Below are positions 35,612 through 47,449 of a DNA stretch of 64,000 bases, in pieces (position 1 is the first letter of the stretch; each line of letters opens with the position of its first letter). Under the pieces are notes generated by a model, which saw nothing but the letters and a program-made list of their open reading frames with translations, was not told the origin of the DNA and ran no database searches. The position numbers and the translations under genes were made by a program. The DNA comes from Lomentospora prolificans (taxonomy: Eukaryota; Ascomycota; Sordariomycetes; Microascales; Microascaceae): positions 4,464,001 to 4,528,000 of the forward strand of contig JARFXM010000003.1 of NCBI GenBank assembly GCA_029532625.1, in the 5' to 3' direction.

Positions 35612-37030
35612 TTACAGAACCAGGAGGCCCACGACACCTGCGACGAGTCCCAGCCACCAGTTCCCCGAGCATGTCTTCGATCCAATGCCTTCGGTACTTT
35701 CGCTAAGGATGCCAGCCCTAATTGGCGCCGCGTCGCAGCTCAAGTCCCCCAGTCCCGTGTCCGCCGCTGCGACAAGGAGCTCCATCAGCCCGGCGCCTAC
35801 TTGGCGGATGTTGTCGTTGAATGCGCCGATGTCAGAGTAGAACGGACACCTTCCACCGGCTTGGCGACCGAATTCTATGGTGAAGCCGTGGGTGACGCCA
35901 TTGGCTTCGTCGATCATGTGTCGGGCGGACATCCAGTCTGACAGAGATCCGGAAGAGGGATACAGGCTTACTGCCTGCGTTGCCTCTACGTGTCGGCCGT
36001 CCACAGCGCTATTCATTGCATCAGCAACTCGCAGCGCGACGAAACTGTCGTTTCGCCACACGTCTAAAGGCATGTATGCCCTGTACTCCTGTCCTGGCTG
36101 GTCCACGGCGAGTCCGCGCTTGCCGTCGTACGCTGTATTCAAAAAGTTCATTTCCGGATCGCTGGCCTGGTTGTAATCGTCGCCCCAGGAGTAGAGGACG
36201 AGGCCTGCAAAAGAGTGGATATCGAGCGTCCACGAGATGGTTGGATATTCATCCATAATCCATTTGACGTTGCGCGACTCGGGCTCGGAGAAGGGCTCCG
36301 CGCCATGGTACGTCTCGTGCATCGGATTGTCTGATGCCACGCTGACACCGACCCCCTCGACAAACTTGGTCCTGTAATCCCATAGGATATCAAAGTTCCG
36401 ATTGAGGTCGACCGCGCCATCGGGATTTCGGTTCTTTCGCCAGCAGTCGCTTTCAGCCTGGTCGTGTGCGATGCCGTCGGGGTTCAACATAGGCATGAAT
36501 ATGATACCCGCTTGTAGCGCCTTATCGACCTCTTCTTCGGTAAAAGACCGCCCGCCATAAGACACGCCCGTACCTTCCCTCTTTGCCCATAGAATGTCGG
36601 CGATGAAATATACAAGGTTATCGGGCCCTCCCCTCTCTCGCGCGTGGATGCCCGCCGTGAGTAATGTGCGGTAGGAGCCGCTGCAATCTGCAGTGCCTAG
36701 TTTTGCGCCGAACATTGTCGCTCCCTCGTGCGTCTCCTCCGGCGTCTCAATCAGCTCGAGGTCGAACTCGGCGATGAGGGCCTCGACAGCCGCTCGAATC
36801 TCAGTTGGTGTCATGATGCTGCTGATGCTTGCGTTCCGTGGCTGCGTTCCAAGCCCTCGGGGTATCTCGCCGTTCTCCCATCGGTTGCCTTCCCCAATGG
36901 GCGCTGGCGTTGTTCCGGCCGCCTGACGCTTGACGTTCTCGGGAACAGACTGACCCTCGAGCTCCCAGGGTAGTAAGCAGGCATTCGCTGCCCCGCATAG
37001 AGAGATAAGTCGGATCCAAGCCGATTTCAT
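35612..37030 (-). CDS. Secreted zinc carboxypeptidase, peptidase family M14
   Basis: A 472-residue, intronless metallocarboxypeptidase that removes C-terminal residues from peptides. The N-terminus is a signal peptide (MKSAWIRLISLCGAANA). A propeptide-like region follows to about residue 72. The catalytic domain has zinc ligands His129 and Glu132 in GIHARERGG and His272 in DIHSF. The substrate-binding Arg211 lies in DLNRNFD, with MPMLNPDG preceding. The catalytic Glu386 lies in HGFTIEFG. The C-terminus ends in a hydrophobic stretch after a Ser/Gly/Asn site (CSGNWWLGLVAGVVGLLVL), which could be a GPI-attachment signal or a membrane tail; this is inference. The ATG at 37,030 sits directly before the signal peptide; a longer upstream frame would bury it. 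Confidence 0.95.
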   Translation of the reverse strand: MKSAWIRLISLCGAANACLLPWELEGQSVPENVKRQAAGTTPAPIGEGNRWENGEIPRGLGTQPRNASISSIMTPTEIRAAVEALIAEFDLELIETPEETHEGATMFGAKLGTADCSGSYRTLLTAGIHARERGGPDNLVYFIADILWAKREGTGVSYGGRSFTEEEVDKALQAGIIFMPMLNPDGIAHDQAESDCWRKNRNPDGAVDLNRNFDILWDYRTKFVEGVGVSVASDNPMHETYHGAEPFSEPESRNVKWIMDEYPTISWTLDIHSFAGLVLYSWGDDYNQASDPEMNFLNTAYDGKRGLAVDQPGQEYRAYMPLDVWRNDSFVALRVADAMNSAVDGRHVEATQAVSLYPSSGSLSDWMSARHMIDEANGVTHGFTIEFGRQAGGRCPFYSDIGAFNDNIRQVGAGLMELLVAAADTGLGDLSCDAAPIRAGILSESTEGIGSKTCSGNWWLGLVAGVVGLLVL

Positions 37031-39797
37031 GGTGAAATTGTTTCCCTTGGCTTCGCTTTCAAGGGATACGGTGTGGTGTAGTTCTCGGAATGCCAAGGAT
37101 GGTGAGAAATGGCGGACGGGTTCCTCGTTAGCTATTTGAATGCAACTCGATACGTACACGTCATGAATTGTACTCGAGGACTTTTTGTTCCTTCTGGAAG
37201 AAGAAATCGTTTCAAGTCGCCTAGAGATCCCGTTGATCGGCCTGCTACTTCCTGGCGTTGGCCTCGCCCGAAACACCAGCCGGCGGCCGTCCTTACTTGG
37301 GGTGACAAAGCTTTAGGCAAACATAAGCTTGCAAAGATGAGACGAATATTGGAATACCACTGCTCAATCTAGCACAAATGAGGTGAGAAAGCAGGATTCT
37401 ACGGAGCGGTTGTGTTGCCTCCCTCTACATCTAGCTCGGATCATGACTATATGGATGCCCCGCCAAGGCCGACTTGTAGGGAAAGCGGTCCCCCAAATGA
37501 TTTCCCCAGATTGGGGGTCCTCTGCACAATCTTACTTTGATTAATTTGCAGGAAAAAAAGGTACGCGTTCTTTCTCCTGCTCTACTCATCGGCTTTTGAA
37601 TTTTCGGCGCAGGAAAAAAAAAAGCGAGGAAAAGGGTGGGCGAGAGGTAGAAGTGCAACGCCAGTTTATCTCGGTAGCCGGCACTTTGCAGAATGATCTT
37701 CCTTACCTTGCCGCCCTCCATTGTAAGCAAGCCGAACTGCACAGATCTGTCAGCTCTGTCCTGGGTGAGTTATCATCCACATATTCGTGTCTCAAGAGGA
37801 AGGCCGGAACCTGGTGTTTGTATTACGCGGACGGGAATGCTGTATATCCGTGGCGACCGCCTTAGCCTGCTGCACAGATCTCGACGAGAAAAGGAACCAT
37901 GAGTGGATCGGTCGCCAGGGCTCGCTGTCAATGTCAGACAGACAAACGACCTGATCCAGCCTGACCCCGTCCAACAGACATCTGATATTGGATGAGGGGA
38001 TTTGTGGATTTAGCGCACACGCAACGAGGAAGCGAGATGGGCCGACGTCATGTGCGCAAACTCAAAACTCTCTCTGGCCGTCGTTCATCTACCAGTTTCT
38101 TCCAGCCATGTCGATAAAATAGCCGTACATCGCCTAAGCCTTGGAACATAGTGCCAATAGAGCCAGGAGTGGAGAACAGGGAAGGTAGGGTCCGGGAATG
38201 GGCGTTTCAGAGCTTGTAACGGTGCTGTATTTTCCCGAGACGTGTGAGCTTCGCCCGGTAGTTGAGGAAGGACTCGTGGAGAGAGTACGGCGTACCCAAG
38301 GTTGGAGCAGCCCTTGAACAAAGGGAAACCACGTCGTTGGTTGAAAGCAAGACTGCCACGCAGACTGGGCATTAAGAGGGCAAAAAAAAAAAAAAAAAAA
38401 AAAAAAAAAGCCCCAAGTCGCCATTCGACACGACGTTGTTCAAATGGTTCCGATTTCCTTCGTCGCTGTAGCTGGGCTTCCGTCGGGCGCTATTGGCGTG
38501 CCCTACTAGCTGGGGCACTGTGCTTCTCGCCAGCTGGCCACTGGTTGGGCCTTTGGGGTCGTTCGATTGACGTCAATTAGCCGCCAAAATACAGTGTCCA
38601 TCTTGGAAACTGTCCTAAAACCACTGTTCGCCCAACGTTGTTATCCGGGATCCACAGCAGCCTCCTCCGAAAGCTCTCACCGACGTCCCTTCACCGAAAA
38701 ACCCCAGATGGAGCCAGGATCACTGGGCCCGTTCCCCATTTGGCGGCAAGCACCCATGTACCTACCCATTGTGGTCAGGTGCTGTCCGTAGGACGCTCTA
38801 GGCCAAATTTGACTTACAAAGTACCACAACGCCGCACATACCTTGGTACACATAGATAGAGAGCGTGGGTCCCCGGTACCCCTTGCCTTCGCCTCAAAGC
38901 TCCCCCGGCCTGGTGGCTCCAAATATTATTACCTAAACAGGGACGACGTACGTAAACAAACCCAAGAGCTGGGCCATCTCGTCCGAGTGAAGGTGTAGCG
39001 CGTCACAATCCCACACCCTCTTGGAAAAGGAAAAAAAGTCCCCTCTTGTCACAAATAATAGAAGCGTCATATCGTGCCCGAAGGCATTCGCACCTTCTAT
39101 TGCGGATTTCGGCGAAATATGGAGCTCGTCAGCGGAGGGTAAAGTGCATTTTTGATAAGAATGAAGTTAGTTCGACTCTTGAAAGAATCAACATATCGCT
39201 CAAACATAGTTTGTAGAATCGCATGAAGGTTAAAAAGTTCTTCAATTCCCTTCCCCTTTACACAAAAACTGGTATAATTACAAAACACCTATTCCCTCCC
39301 GGTTCCCTTAAATCATGCCATCGCGCCAACCCAATTCTCTTCGTCCGGTCTTTTGTTACAGGGGAGTCTGGCTCATAGTCCCCTTTTCCAGAGCTTATTA
39401 AAACATTGTATGCGTCTGACCAACATTCGACACCCCCGAACGAGGGGGCGAATGACCGAAAGGCAGGAGAACCAAGGACTTCGCATAATTTGCAGAAAAG
39501 AGATCGCCAGGCGCCTCGTCACACGCGCGAGAGCGTGCGCGGCTGGAGAACAAAAGCGAAAGGGGGGCGCCGTTTGGAAAACCCAAGAAACCAGGTCCTA
39601 TCATCTGTCCCTCAGAACCGCCCGTCTGCCATCAAACCCTTTGAAGCCCAAAACAAGGATAAATAAGATCCCCCCTCCGGAACGCCTATTGTCATCATGG
39701 AAACCCAAAACACACACAAGACAAGTGCCCAAACCAAGCAATGTAGACATCAAGACATCTCACTCATCATTCTTTCGAAGACAAGGGAGAAGATGCT
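37031..39797. other. Long intergenic region
   Basis: No gene seen on either strand. It contains the M14 gene's upstream region at its left end and the histone H1 3' region at its right end, plus the long A run listed separately. Confidence 0.6.
38382..38409 (+). repeat. Run of 28 A residues
   Basis: Uninterrupted A tract in non-coding sequence. It may be a simple homopolymer or the tail of an old retroposed sequence; no flanking duplication is evident. Confidence 0.9.
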
Positions 39798-40707
39798 TTA
39801 CGCCTTGGCGGCGGCGGCGGCCTTCTTCGGGGCAGCCTTGGCCGGCGCTTTGGCAGTGCCAGTCTTGGTCGCCGCCGCCTTCTTGGGGGCAGCAGGCTTC
39901 TTTGTTACGCGACCAGTCTTAACCTTGTCCGCGGCGGGCTTTTCAGCGGCCTTCTTGGTAGCAGCAGGCTTCTTGGGAGCAGCCTCCTTCTTAGCGGCGG
40001 CGGGCTTGGCAGCGCCCTCCTTCTTGGTGGTGGCGGCGGCCTTCTTGGGGGCAGCTTCTTTCTTGGGGGCAGCCTCCTTCTTAGCAGCGGCGGGCTTGGC
40101 AGCGCCCTCCTTCTTAGTGGCGGCAGGCTTCTTGGGAGCAGCAGCCTTCTTCTCCTTGGGAGCGGGCTTAGCGGTCTTCTTGGCCAACTTGGTGCCGCCG
40201 GAAGGACCTACGCGCGACAGTTAGTATTAACGGACGGAGAAGCGATGAAAGACGCGTCGGTACTCACCCTTGGGCTGCTGGAAGACACCCTTCTCAACAC
40301 CAGCCTTGAGGGCCTTGTTGAAGAGGGAGTCGAACATGTTCTGGGAGACGGTAATGCTGTTGTTCTGGCGAACATATTGCTTGAGCTTCTGTCGGCTAGA
40401 ACCGTTGCGGTCCTTGAGCTGTAAGGCGAAAACGCGCGTTAGTGCCCATCTTCTTCGGAGTAACAAGCTTCCCTAGAGCTATGTGTCTCGTCTCGTAGAC
40501 ATGTGGGACGAGTCGGTCGGGCGGACCCGTGGACGAAGAGATAAACGTACCGCGACGATGGCGTCAGTGATCATGTCCTGTAATTCATCGTGTTAGTTCT
40601 CGAGCCGGTACGCGCGACAAATAAAGCTGTCTCGAGTAACGAACCTGGTAGGTGCCATGGCTGGGCTTGCTCTTGGGAGCGGCGGAGGTAGCGGCCTTGG
40701 GGGGCAT
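39798..40707 (-). CDS. Histone H1 (linker histone)
   Basis: The linker histone that binds DNA at the nucleosome entry/exit and compacts chromatin. Exons on the minus strand are 40,707-40,645, 40,577-40,551, 40,418-40,268 and 40,207-39,798, giving 216 residues; the introns are 67, 132 and 60 bases, and junctions keep frame. The start MPPKAATSAAPKSK is followed by the winged-helix globular domain: SHGTYQDMITDAIVALKDRN, SSRQKLKQYVRQ, FNKALKAGVEKGVFQQPKG and PSGGTKL. The 125-residue tail is Lys/Ala/Pro with repeated AAPKK and AAKK elements. It contains an internal near-duplication of the block KKEGAAKPAAAKKEAAPKK. A TATA element lies about 210 bases upstream. Identification is secure; splice sites are clear. 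Confidence 0.97.
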
Positions 40708-40914
40708 TGTGTTGGATTTGTGGAGGTTTAGAAAGAAATAGGAATAAATTAGAAAGCAAAGGAGCTTAGTTAGTCGTCAGAGACTAGAATGTGAATGCGC
40801 AGGAATCGAGAGAATAATGGCGAGATCGTTTGCTTTTGGGATAAAAGAGAACCAGGAGGGGGAGAAGAAGGGGAGGAGGCGGTGCGCCGGGCGCGTGGAG
40901 GGGAATGGGGCTTG

Positions 40915-40920
40915 TTTATA
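40915..40920 (-). promoter_or_regulatory. TATA-like box of histone H1
   Basis: On the minus strand reads TATAAA, about 208 bases before the ATG at 40,707. A strong TATA element is usual for histone genes; assignment is by position. Confidence 0.45.
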
Positions 40921-43900
40921 TTCGCCTGCGGGGGGTGGACGGAAGGTGCGCAATCAGTAAAAAATTAAAAAACGGGGACTAGGAAATAAAATAATAACAC
41001 CGGTCACTCACACACACCACACGCATACACATGCGCTCGCTCTACCTCAGAAGGCCAAGGCCAGCGAGACAAGCTCACATTGCTGGCCATTATTGAGTCG
41101 CTCTTGACCTTTTTTTTTTTTTTTTTTTCCTTCTTTCCCTTCTTTTCCTCGAAGCCGGCTCGTGGTCCCGCGTCTACCCTCCATCAACGAAGCTAGGTCA
41201 GACACCCCCGACTTCTGTTATCCGTTAGTCCTCGCCTTTTTCCTCTCTCTTCGCCTTCCACCCCTTCCCCCCTTCCCCGTTCTTCTTTTCTTGGGCCTCG
41301 AACGCTTTCGTCTCCTGCTCGTTTCAAGCCCGTCCCCTTGGCGCGTTCCCGACTTGCCAACAGAGCCAGTCCGGGACAGGTAATGTCACTAGAGATCGCT
41401 AGTTTCCCCTACCATATGTAGACACGTCCGTATCGAAGCTCGTAATCTTGCGCGAATTGGCCCGTTTCCTGTCTGTGTCTTGCGTGTCCCATGCCGAGGG
41501 CTCTGTTTTAACCTTTCTTCTCCATTCGCTCCCGAGCTTATCTTGAGTGAGCTTAGCTTTCCAAGGCCAACTGCGAAAAAACGCCACTCTGTCCGATGGG
41601 GTGTCCTGCACTGCCAAAACCTGGGCCGACTTCCATGGTTGAAACCACAGAGACAATGATCCATTGCCGTGATTGATTGCACTGTGAACTGGCAGAATGC
41701 AGTCTTGCCAATTTCCTTCAGCTTATCCCTTCTTTAAAAGTATTATCCCAAGATGGTTCGTAGCTTTCGAAGAATGGAAAACAAACTCGGGCGTCTGCTC
41801 GGAGGAAGCGCTTGGCCAGCCAGTGGCTCCGTAGGTCTGTCTGGACCGCCACGCACGCGCGCAGCGTCAAATGTGCCTGCTCACATTACACCCACACTAG
41901 ATCACATCGTTCCTTGTGGCCCAGCCCGTTGCTCCCACCACATCTCTCTCTCCTTCGCTCTCTCGCTCTCTCGCTCAGTGTCTCCCTCACTTTCGTTCCC
42001 TCCCCCTTCCCACCCTCCCTTTCCTGCCCTTGGTCGAGTCTCCTCCGTCTCTGCCCGTGATCTCATGTTATTGTTCCTTTTCCCGCACAGAATCGCTTCC
42101 CGACACTTCATACCTGGTCGCCCCCCGATTTTCTGATTGGCCCACATCCCTCGTGGTCTAACAACACACACGCACCTGGACACTTGAAGCATTACACCTC
42201 GCCGTCTTCTAATCGTCTCTCCCCGCCCAACCTGGGTCCCGGATGGAGGATGATTTTTCCAATCAACCCACCACCCCCCGCGACTTTGATCGCTTTTCTG
42301 TTCCCGACAACTCTCGTTTCTTCAATTTTTATCATTGACCCCCCCTTGCATTACCATACCATGTGTCATTTCTCGTTTCACCCGGCTCGTTCCCATCCCT
42401 TGCCACCCCCGTCATTGTCCGCCCCCTTCCGACCCGAATGATGCCCGTCTCCGCCGCATCCCAACAACCAACATGCGATGTTTCGCTCGCCTTCACCCAC
42501 CACCATGTCGTGTGTCGCATTCGTAGTCTTCAATCATTGCAATATTTTGCGATGCGAAATTAATTAGAGTTATATAAACTTTTTAATTCTCTATCACGTA
42601 GTAATAATTGTGTAAATGCGCCCCGTCACTTTCGGGAAGATATAACGCTGCCAAGTTGTGCGGTCCGTTTCGCGCGGTCGCCCGGCTTCGCGTTCGGGAT
42701 CAAAACATGAAGCTATCCAGACATCAGCACTCTCCATCTACAATCCTGTACCGCAACCCGCAACTGGGCAAAATTCGAGTCGTTTTTGTATAATCATCAA
42801 AAAAATAAATGATATTTTATATTCACTAGTTTATTTGATTGAAAACACGTTCGATTTGCGATTTTCGTATAAGTGATGTTCTCGCAGTCCCGCGACGGTC
42901 GGGCGGGGACTTTGATCAGTCGTTTGCCTCTGCCCCAGCGAAATCGCGCCGAACGGCCAGATAATCAGAAAACGGAATTTTTAAAGACTTTAAAGTCCTT
43001 GATTAATTGATTTGAGAAGTTACGACTTGTTTTATTTATACCAATTGCTTGTTGGCGTTCTCTATCCACCAGTTTCCGGCATGGACCTTGCTCTACCAGG
43101 GTTTGTGATCCGGGGTTTGGATTCCGAAGATGTCTCCCGCGAATCGCGTTGCCAAATTGCTCACTCCGATGGAACTCATTTTTTATCAATCAATAGTTTA
43201 AAAGTTGGAATCTATTTTAGACCCTAAATATACCATGGTATTTCCAATAATCCGTGGTTTGGGTTGTTCACGAGTGGGAGAAAGACGTAGGGTACCTCTC
43301 AACGCGACAGCCAGGTTGGCTACATCTGCATCCTTCCTTCAATCTCGCACAGCGGACAACCAGCTTCCCGGACAAGATTTCTCTCTCGATAGGCAGATTC
43401 GCCTTGAAAATATCTTACCATAAATATCGATTCCGGTCCAAATAATACTCGGTTTTGGTAGATAGTTTGGCTTCCTACGAACGAAGCCAAAGTCAGGTGA
43501 GCTGGCACCGCTCCGCCCCCAAGCCTACCCACGAGTGGAACGCGGAGCCGCGCCGTGAATCCTGTCAGAACGTCCCAAAAACGGGTTCAAACATTCTTGT
43601 AGCCTCTTTAAGGTCTTTCTAGACTATCCGCATCGCTCCGATGCCTCATTTGCGGCACCGGCGCGACGTCACCTTCTATCAGCGTGACTGGGAGAGCGCG
43701 ACCATATTTGGTGGCACTGAACCTAACTCGCCCACCTAGAGCCCGCCCGCCGCGCTCCGGACGCCAAAACTCCCTACGATCAAGCTCACCGGTCATCCCG
43801 ATAATATTACGCCAGATCCTCAACCGCCGGACCCCGAGCGTGGCCGGCAACGCGTCGGAAGAGCTGGCTCAGCCTGTTGGGGTTGCGTACTCCTCGAACT

Positions 43901-44072
43901 CGGATGTGGTCGAGATGCGTTACATAAGCGGGTGGATGTCACATGGGTCCAGGCGCTGCGGCGGCTTTTCCAAGGGGCGCCAAAGTGGGGAACAGGTTGG
44001 ATTGGGCTTAGTTCTTTTTGTCGAGGCATGGAAGGTTGACTAAGGTAAGATAAGATACAGTGAGCGGGGCTG

Positions 44073-44098
44073 AACTGTTGGTCCAAACTGTTGGTCCA
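44073..44098. repeat. Tandem duplication, 13-base unit
   Basis: The unit AACTGTTGGTCCA occurs twice without a gap in non-coding sequence. Confidence 0.7.
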
Positions 44099-45363
44099 AA
44101 AGCTGTGGCCGCCAAAGAGGGCAACATCCATGTGCCACGCCCTTTTTGCCTAATAAGTCAACAGGTGGCCTTCTTTGCCATCTGGCAGGCTGTGGTTCGA
44201 TTAGTCAACGGGACATTGTTGGCCCAAGTTGACGAATCTGTGTGGGACTGCCCGAGAGGATTAGCCCAAGTATCCACGCATTGGTAAGGATCTAGGGCAG
44301 GGCTCCTAAACTCTTGAAGTTCCCCAGTCTCTTTGCTGCCTAATAAGCCGAGGGCAAGATATGAAGGTTGTTTCTTTCTCTCGTAGAGACTTGTTGAATA
44401 TCGCCCATATCCACCCTGAAAAAATTGGGTCGACTTAATGCAGGATGCTGTGAGTCTAGGTGAACTGTAGAACCTCAATGTTTTCCGTGGTGCCGGTTAG
44501 TGATGTGCGTATTTTTGAGGAACCCGGCTTCCTCCTTGAGTGCATAGATCCTCCGCCCGTGGGGTTGGTACTAATTGTTGTCGTAAATCATATCCGTCCC
44601 GCAGTAAGTTGACGAAAGGTTCTCATCATCACACGGGTACATCGATTTAGTGAGTCGAGGGCCCATGAGTGAAAGGTAGATCCATTGGTCACTTCCAGTC
44701 GAAGAAAGAGTTGTTGGACACCCCATCGCCTCCTTTAGTCCCGTACAGAGGATGCGTTGAGTATATTGTTCAACTTAAGTAACTGGTGAATTGGTACACC
44801 AGAAAGAAATGTTTGCAGCAAATAGTCCTTTTTCATTGGACGTTGAAGGCCCTGGATATGGCTGGAACTGTGATATGACGACGAAAAACGTTGAGCGGAA
44901 GAATGATAGAAGGCCGTTTATAATTGTCACAGAGACACAGTGCAGCTGGTTGAAAAGGTGTATCAATGGAGTTGAAGGCGGTGCATCTGAAAATATAGGA
45001 TAGTCGAAGGCTCCAATATTCGTCCTGCTGAAGAATGAGCGAATGAGATGGCAGAGCGCAAAGGCTCCAAGCGCCTCGAGGGTTGTTATGGTCCGTGGGG
45101 ATTTTGGGCGTCCACTGACGTGTTAGCTAATTTGTCACTTGAATCAATATGCAGGCGATCTCCAAACCGGCGGTCCAGCAGGAAGTGCAAATTCTGGATG
45201 GGATACATATCGTTGATGCTGCTGTTGAGGAAGTTATTGTGAATGCGCACCATCTCCTTTTTATATCTCCTACTTGTATATGGTTGTTTAAACTTCAGGA
45301 GCATCTGATAGCAAGGGCCTGTTAAGTCAGGAACGGAGGGGCTATAGAAGGAATAGGAGCTAC

Positions 45364-45370
45364 ATATATG

Positions 45371-45406
<36 letters not shown>
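45364..45406. repeat. Compound microsatellite (TA)n(GA)n
   Basis: Alternating TA dinucleotides pass directly into GA dinucleotides. This is a simple-sequence repeat likely to vary in length between strains. Confidence 0.95.
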
Positions 45407-45751
45407 TCATTACTTGCGTAGTAATGCTCAAGTTGAGTGCTACTTTTCATGAAATCTCAGCATTTTTTGCACGGATTACAGACCACACGAGAGTTATGGA
45501 ACCTGCCACCCTAGAATGACCCCTAGTTCCTTGGAAATGGACAATTTGCCGCGACTCACGTGAAGAGATGAAAACCATACCACAGTAAGCTAACAGGAGG
45601 AATGCAGACTGAAAAGACCCTCCAAGAAACTCATGCAGACACTTTATATTCGACGGGAAACTTGAAATCCAAGATCACAACCTAATAATACCCGGGGGAG
45701 TGACGTCCTAAGCGGACTTGGTGGATATTCTGAACTGGTGTCTATACCCCA

Positions 45752-47449
45752 TTATATCTCAATCTCACCACTGTTGTGGATGATGTTTCCTCCAACAATT
45801 GTCAATACAGACCGTAGCTTCTTGAGCTCTTCATCTTCAATAAAGAAATAATCGTCGTTCAGCACGATCAGATCTCCCAAGCGGCCAACTTCGATAGACC
45901 CAAGCAGCTTCTCATCTGGGCCGCCAAGGAACCACTGGTTCTTGCTAGTATAGAGCTCAAGAACCTCCTGGCGGGTAATTTGCTGACCTTCGTTGATCTG
46001 TTCTCCGAGGGCATTCTTCCCTGTGGTGGCGTAATAGGCATGTACCCACGGATTCATGGGGGCAATTTGCATGCCATCTGAGCTCATGCCTACGTGGATG
46101 CCACTATCCAGGATGGTTCGGAAAGGCGGACCGGCGTTGGGTCCCCGACCGGCGAGATAGAGGTAGCTAGTCAGTGTGACGCCGCCTCCGAGGACTTTCA
46201 GACGAGCGAGGTATTCCTCCGTGATCAAGGGAACATGCGCAACAACCCATCGGAGATCCTCGATACTATGCTCGGCATTAACAGTTTCGAACGCCTCAAT
46301 CTCACTCTTAAAGTCAGTGCTCGTTAGCGAGTGAACCTCAACTCGCCAACCGGCAGCTGCAATGCGCCGTGCGGCCTCATCAAAGATCGGACCACCCGTC
46401 TGGTTCGCTGAGATGAACTCCCCAATGCCACCCGTCCGGACCATATCATTACCAAAGAACTTGTAGGTGTTCTTCAACCGCTGATCAAGAGTTGGGACGT
46501 CCATAGTACTGTCGAAATGGAGGTAGTTGATCCGTAAGCGCACGATACCCTGGCCCTCATCGTATACGGCCAGCCATGGCTTATGCATCTCATAATTGTC
46601 TTCATGCCCGGCGCCGTCAGCGGGTGAGCGGCTTGCTGGGAATGCGCCCTGGTCAAGGTGGGTAGTGACGCCGAGAGATGCTGCGTAAGCCATGGCATCG
46701 ACAACTCCGCGCTTGCGGTCTTCGAAGCTGTGCTGCTCGCGGAGAACAAAGAGAGCCTTGCCCGTCTCGCTATCGGTAGAGCCGAAGATTCCTTCAGCTA
46801 TAGAGCCATTCGCACCGACCACTACCGCCGGGTTCGCCGCTTCAAAGAAAGCTTTGCCAAGAGTGTTGGTCGTGCTGGGGCCGAAGAAGCTTTGGGAGAT
46901 GAAGACTGGATGGTCCGGGGCTGCCTCGTCAAGCTCTTCTAGGGTGGGCAACCTGTGCTCGGCAAACTGATTTGTGTGAAAGCCTCCGATAGTCGTGACG
47001 AACTCGCCTGTGGGAACGCCCTGGGCGCGAGTGCTGTAGGTCTTTTGTATATCCGCAATTGAGTAACTGTTTTCCAGAGGCGTGTGATGGCCCGGTCTAT
47101 TCCCCATCAAGACGATGTGGTTGTGGCTGTCGATGATTCCAGGGAAGACCAACCTGCCACCAACATCAATGATACGAGGTTTCCCACCAAAGGACGGGGG
47201 GTCCTCCCCTTCGGCTCCGATGTAGACAAACTTGCCGTCCTTTATCGCAACTGTGCTCGCGAGGCTATTCCCCGAGTCCATTGTGTGGATGCGGCCATTG
47301 AAGAGGACGATGTCGGCGCAAATAGTCGCAGCGGAGCATGTGTCACCGTCCGCTGCTGCGCTTGTCGGCGGAATGTAGAATTGGATTGAAAGAGACACTA
47401 GGATGACGGCGAGCAGGCCCATTGGCCCTAAAGGAACCATGCGATCCAT
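45752..47449 (-). CDS. Secreted amidohydrolase, YtcJ-like (amidohydrolase 3)
   Basis: A 565-residue metal-dependent hydrolase of the amidohydrolase superfamily. The N-terminus is a signal peptide or anchor (LGPMGLLAVILVSLSIQF). A small beta-sandwich part follows (ADIVLFNGRIHTMD, TVAIKDGKFVYIG). The TIM barrel opens with FPGIIDSHNHIVLMG, where His109 and His111 are the first metal ligands. Later barrel elements are VEVHSLTSTD, WVVAHVPLITEEY and SSDGMQIAPMNPW. The C-terminal strand set GSIEVGRLGDLIVLN closes the sandwich. Related enzymes hydrolyse N-substituted formamides or similar amide bonds, but the substrate here cannot be told. The ATG at 47,449 is the first ATG; an in-frame GTG lies five codons upstream. 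No introns. Confidence 0.92.
   Translation of the reverse strand: MDRMVPLGPMGLLAVILVSLSIQFYIPPTSAAADGDTCSAATICADIVLFNGRIHTMDSGNSLASTVAIKDGKFVYIGAEGEDPPSFGGKPRIIDVGGRLVFPGIIDSHNHIVLMGNRPGHHTPLENSYSIADIQKTYSTRAQGVPTGEFVTTIGGFHTNQFAEHRLPTLEELDEAAPDHPVFISQSFFGPSTTNTLGKAFFEAANPAVVVGANGSIAEGIFGSTDSETGKALFVLREQHSFEDRKRGVVDAMAYAASLGVTTHLDQGAFPASRSPADGAGHEDNYEMHKPWLAVYDEGQGIVRLRINYLHFDSTMDVPTLDQRLKNTYKFFGNDMVRTGGIGEFISANQTGGPIFDEAARRIAAAGWRVEVHSLTSTDFKSEIEAFETVNAEHSIEDLRWVVAHVPLITEEYLARLKVLGGGVTLTSYLYLAGRGPNAGPPFRTILDSGIHVGMSSDGMQIAPMNPWVHAYYATTGKNALGEQINEGQQITRQEVLELYTSKNQWFLGGPDEKLLGSIEVGRLGDLIVLNDDYFFIEDEELKKLRSVLTIVGGNIIHNSGEIEI

Larger units (their letters stand above)
40708..45751. other. Gene-poor 5 kb stretch
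   Basis: No supported gene. The left part carries a 19-base T run (41,110-41,128) and long C/T-rich tracts (about 41,200-42,060), looking like promoter or leader sequence without a matching gene. From 42,540 to 42,880 and 42,960 to 43,060 the sequence is AT-rich. The rest has only short, unconvincing frames. A decayed mobile element is possible but no ends or motifs are visible. Confidence 0.5.

Noticed and set aside
44775..44966. HLFNQLHCV on the minus strand, recalling the HQLHC motif of UstYa/DUF3328 proteins
   Set aside because: Only one short motif; no second HxxHC element or upstream domain in any frame.
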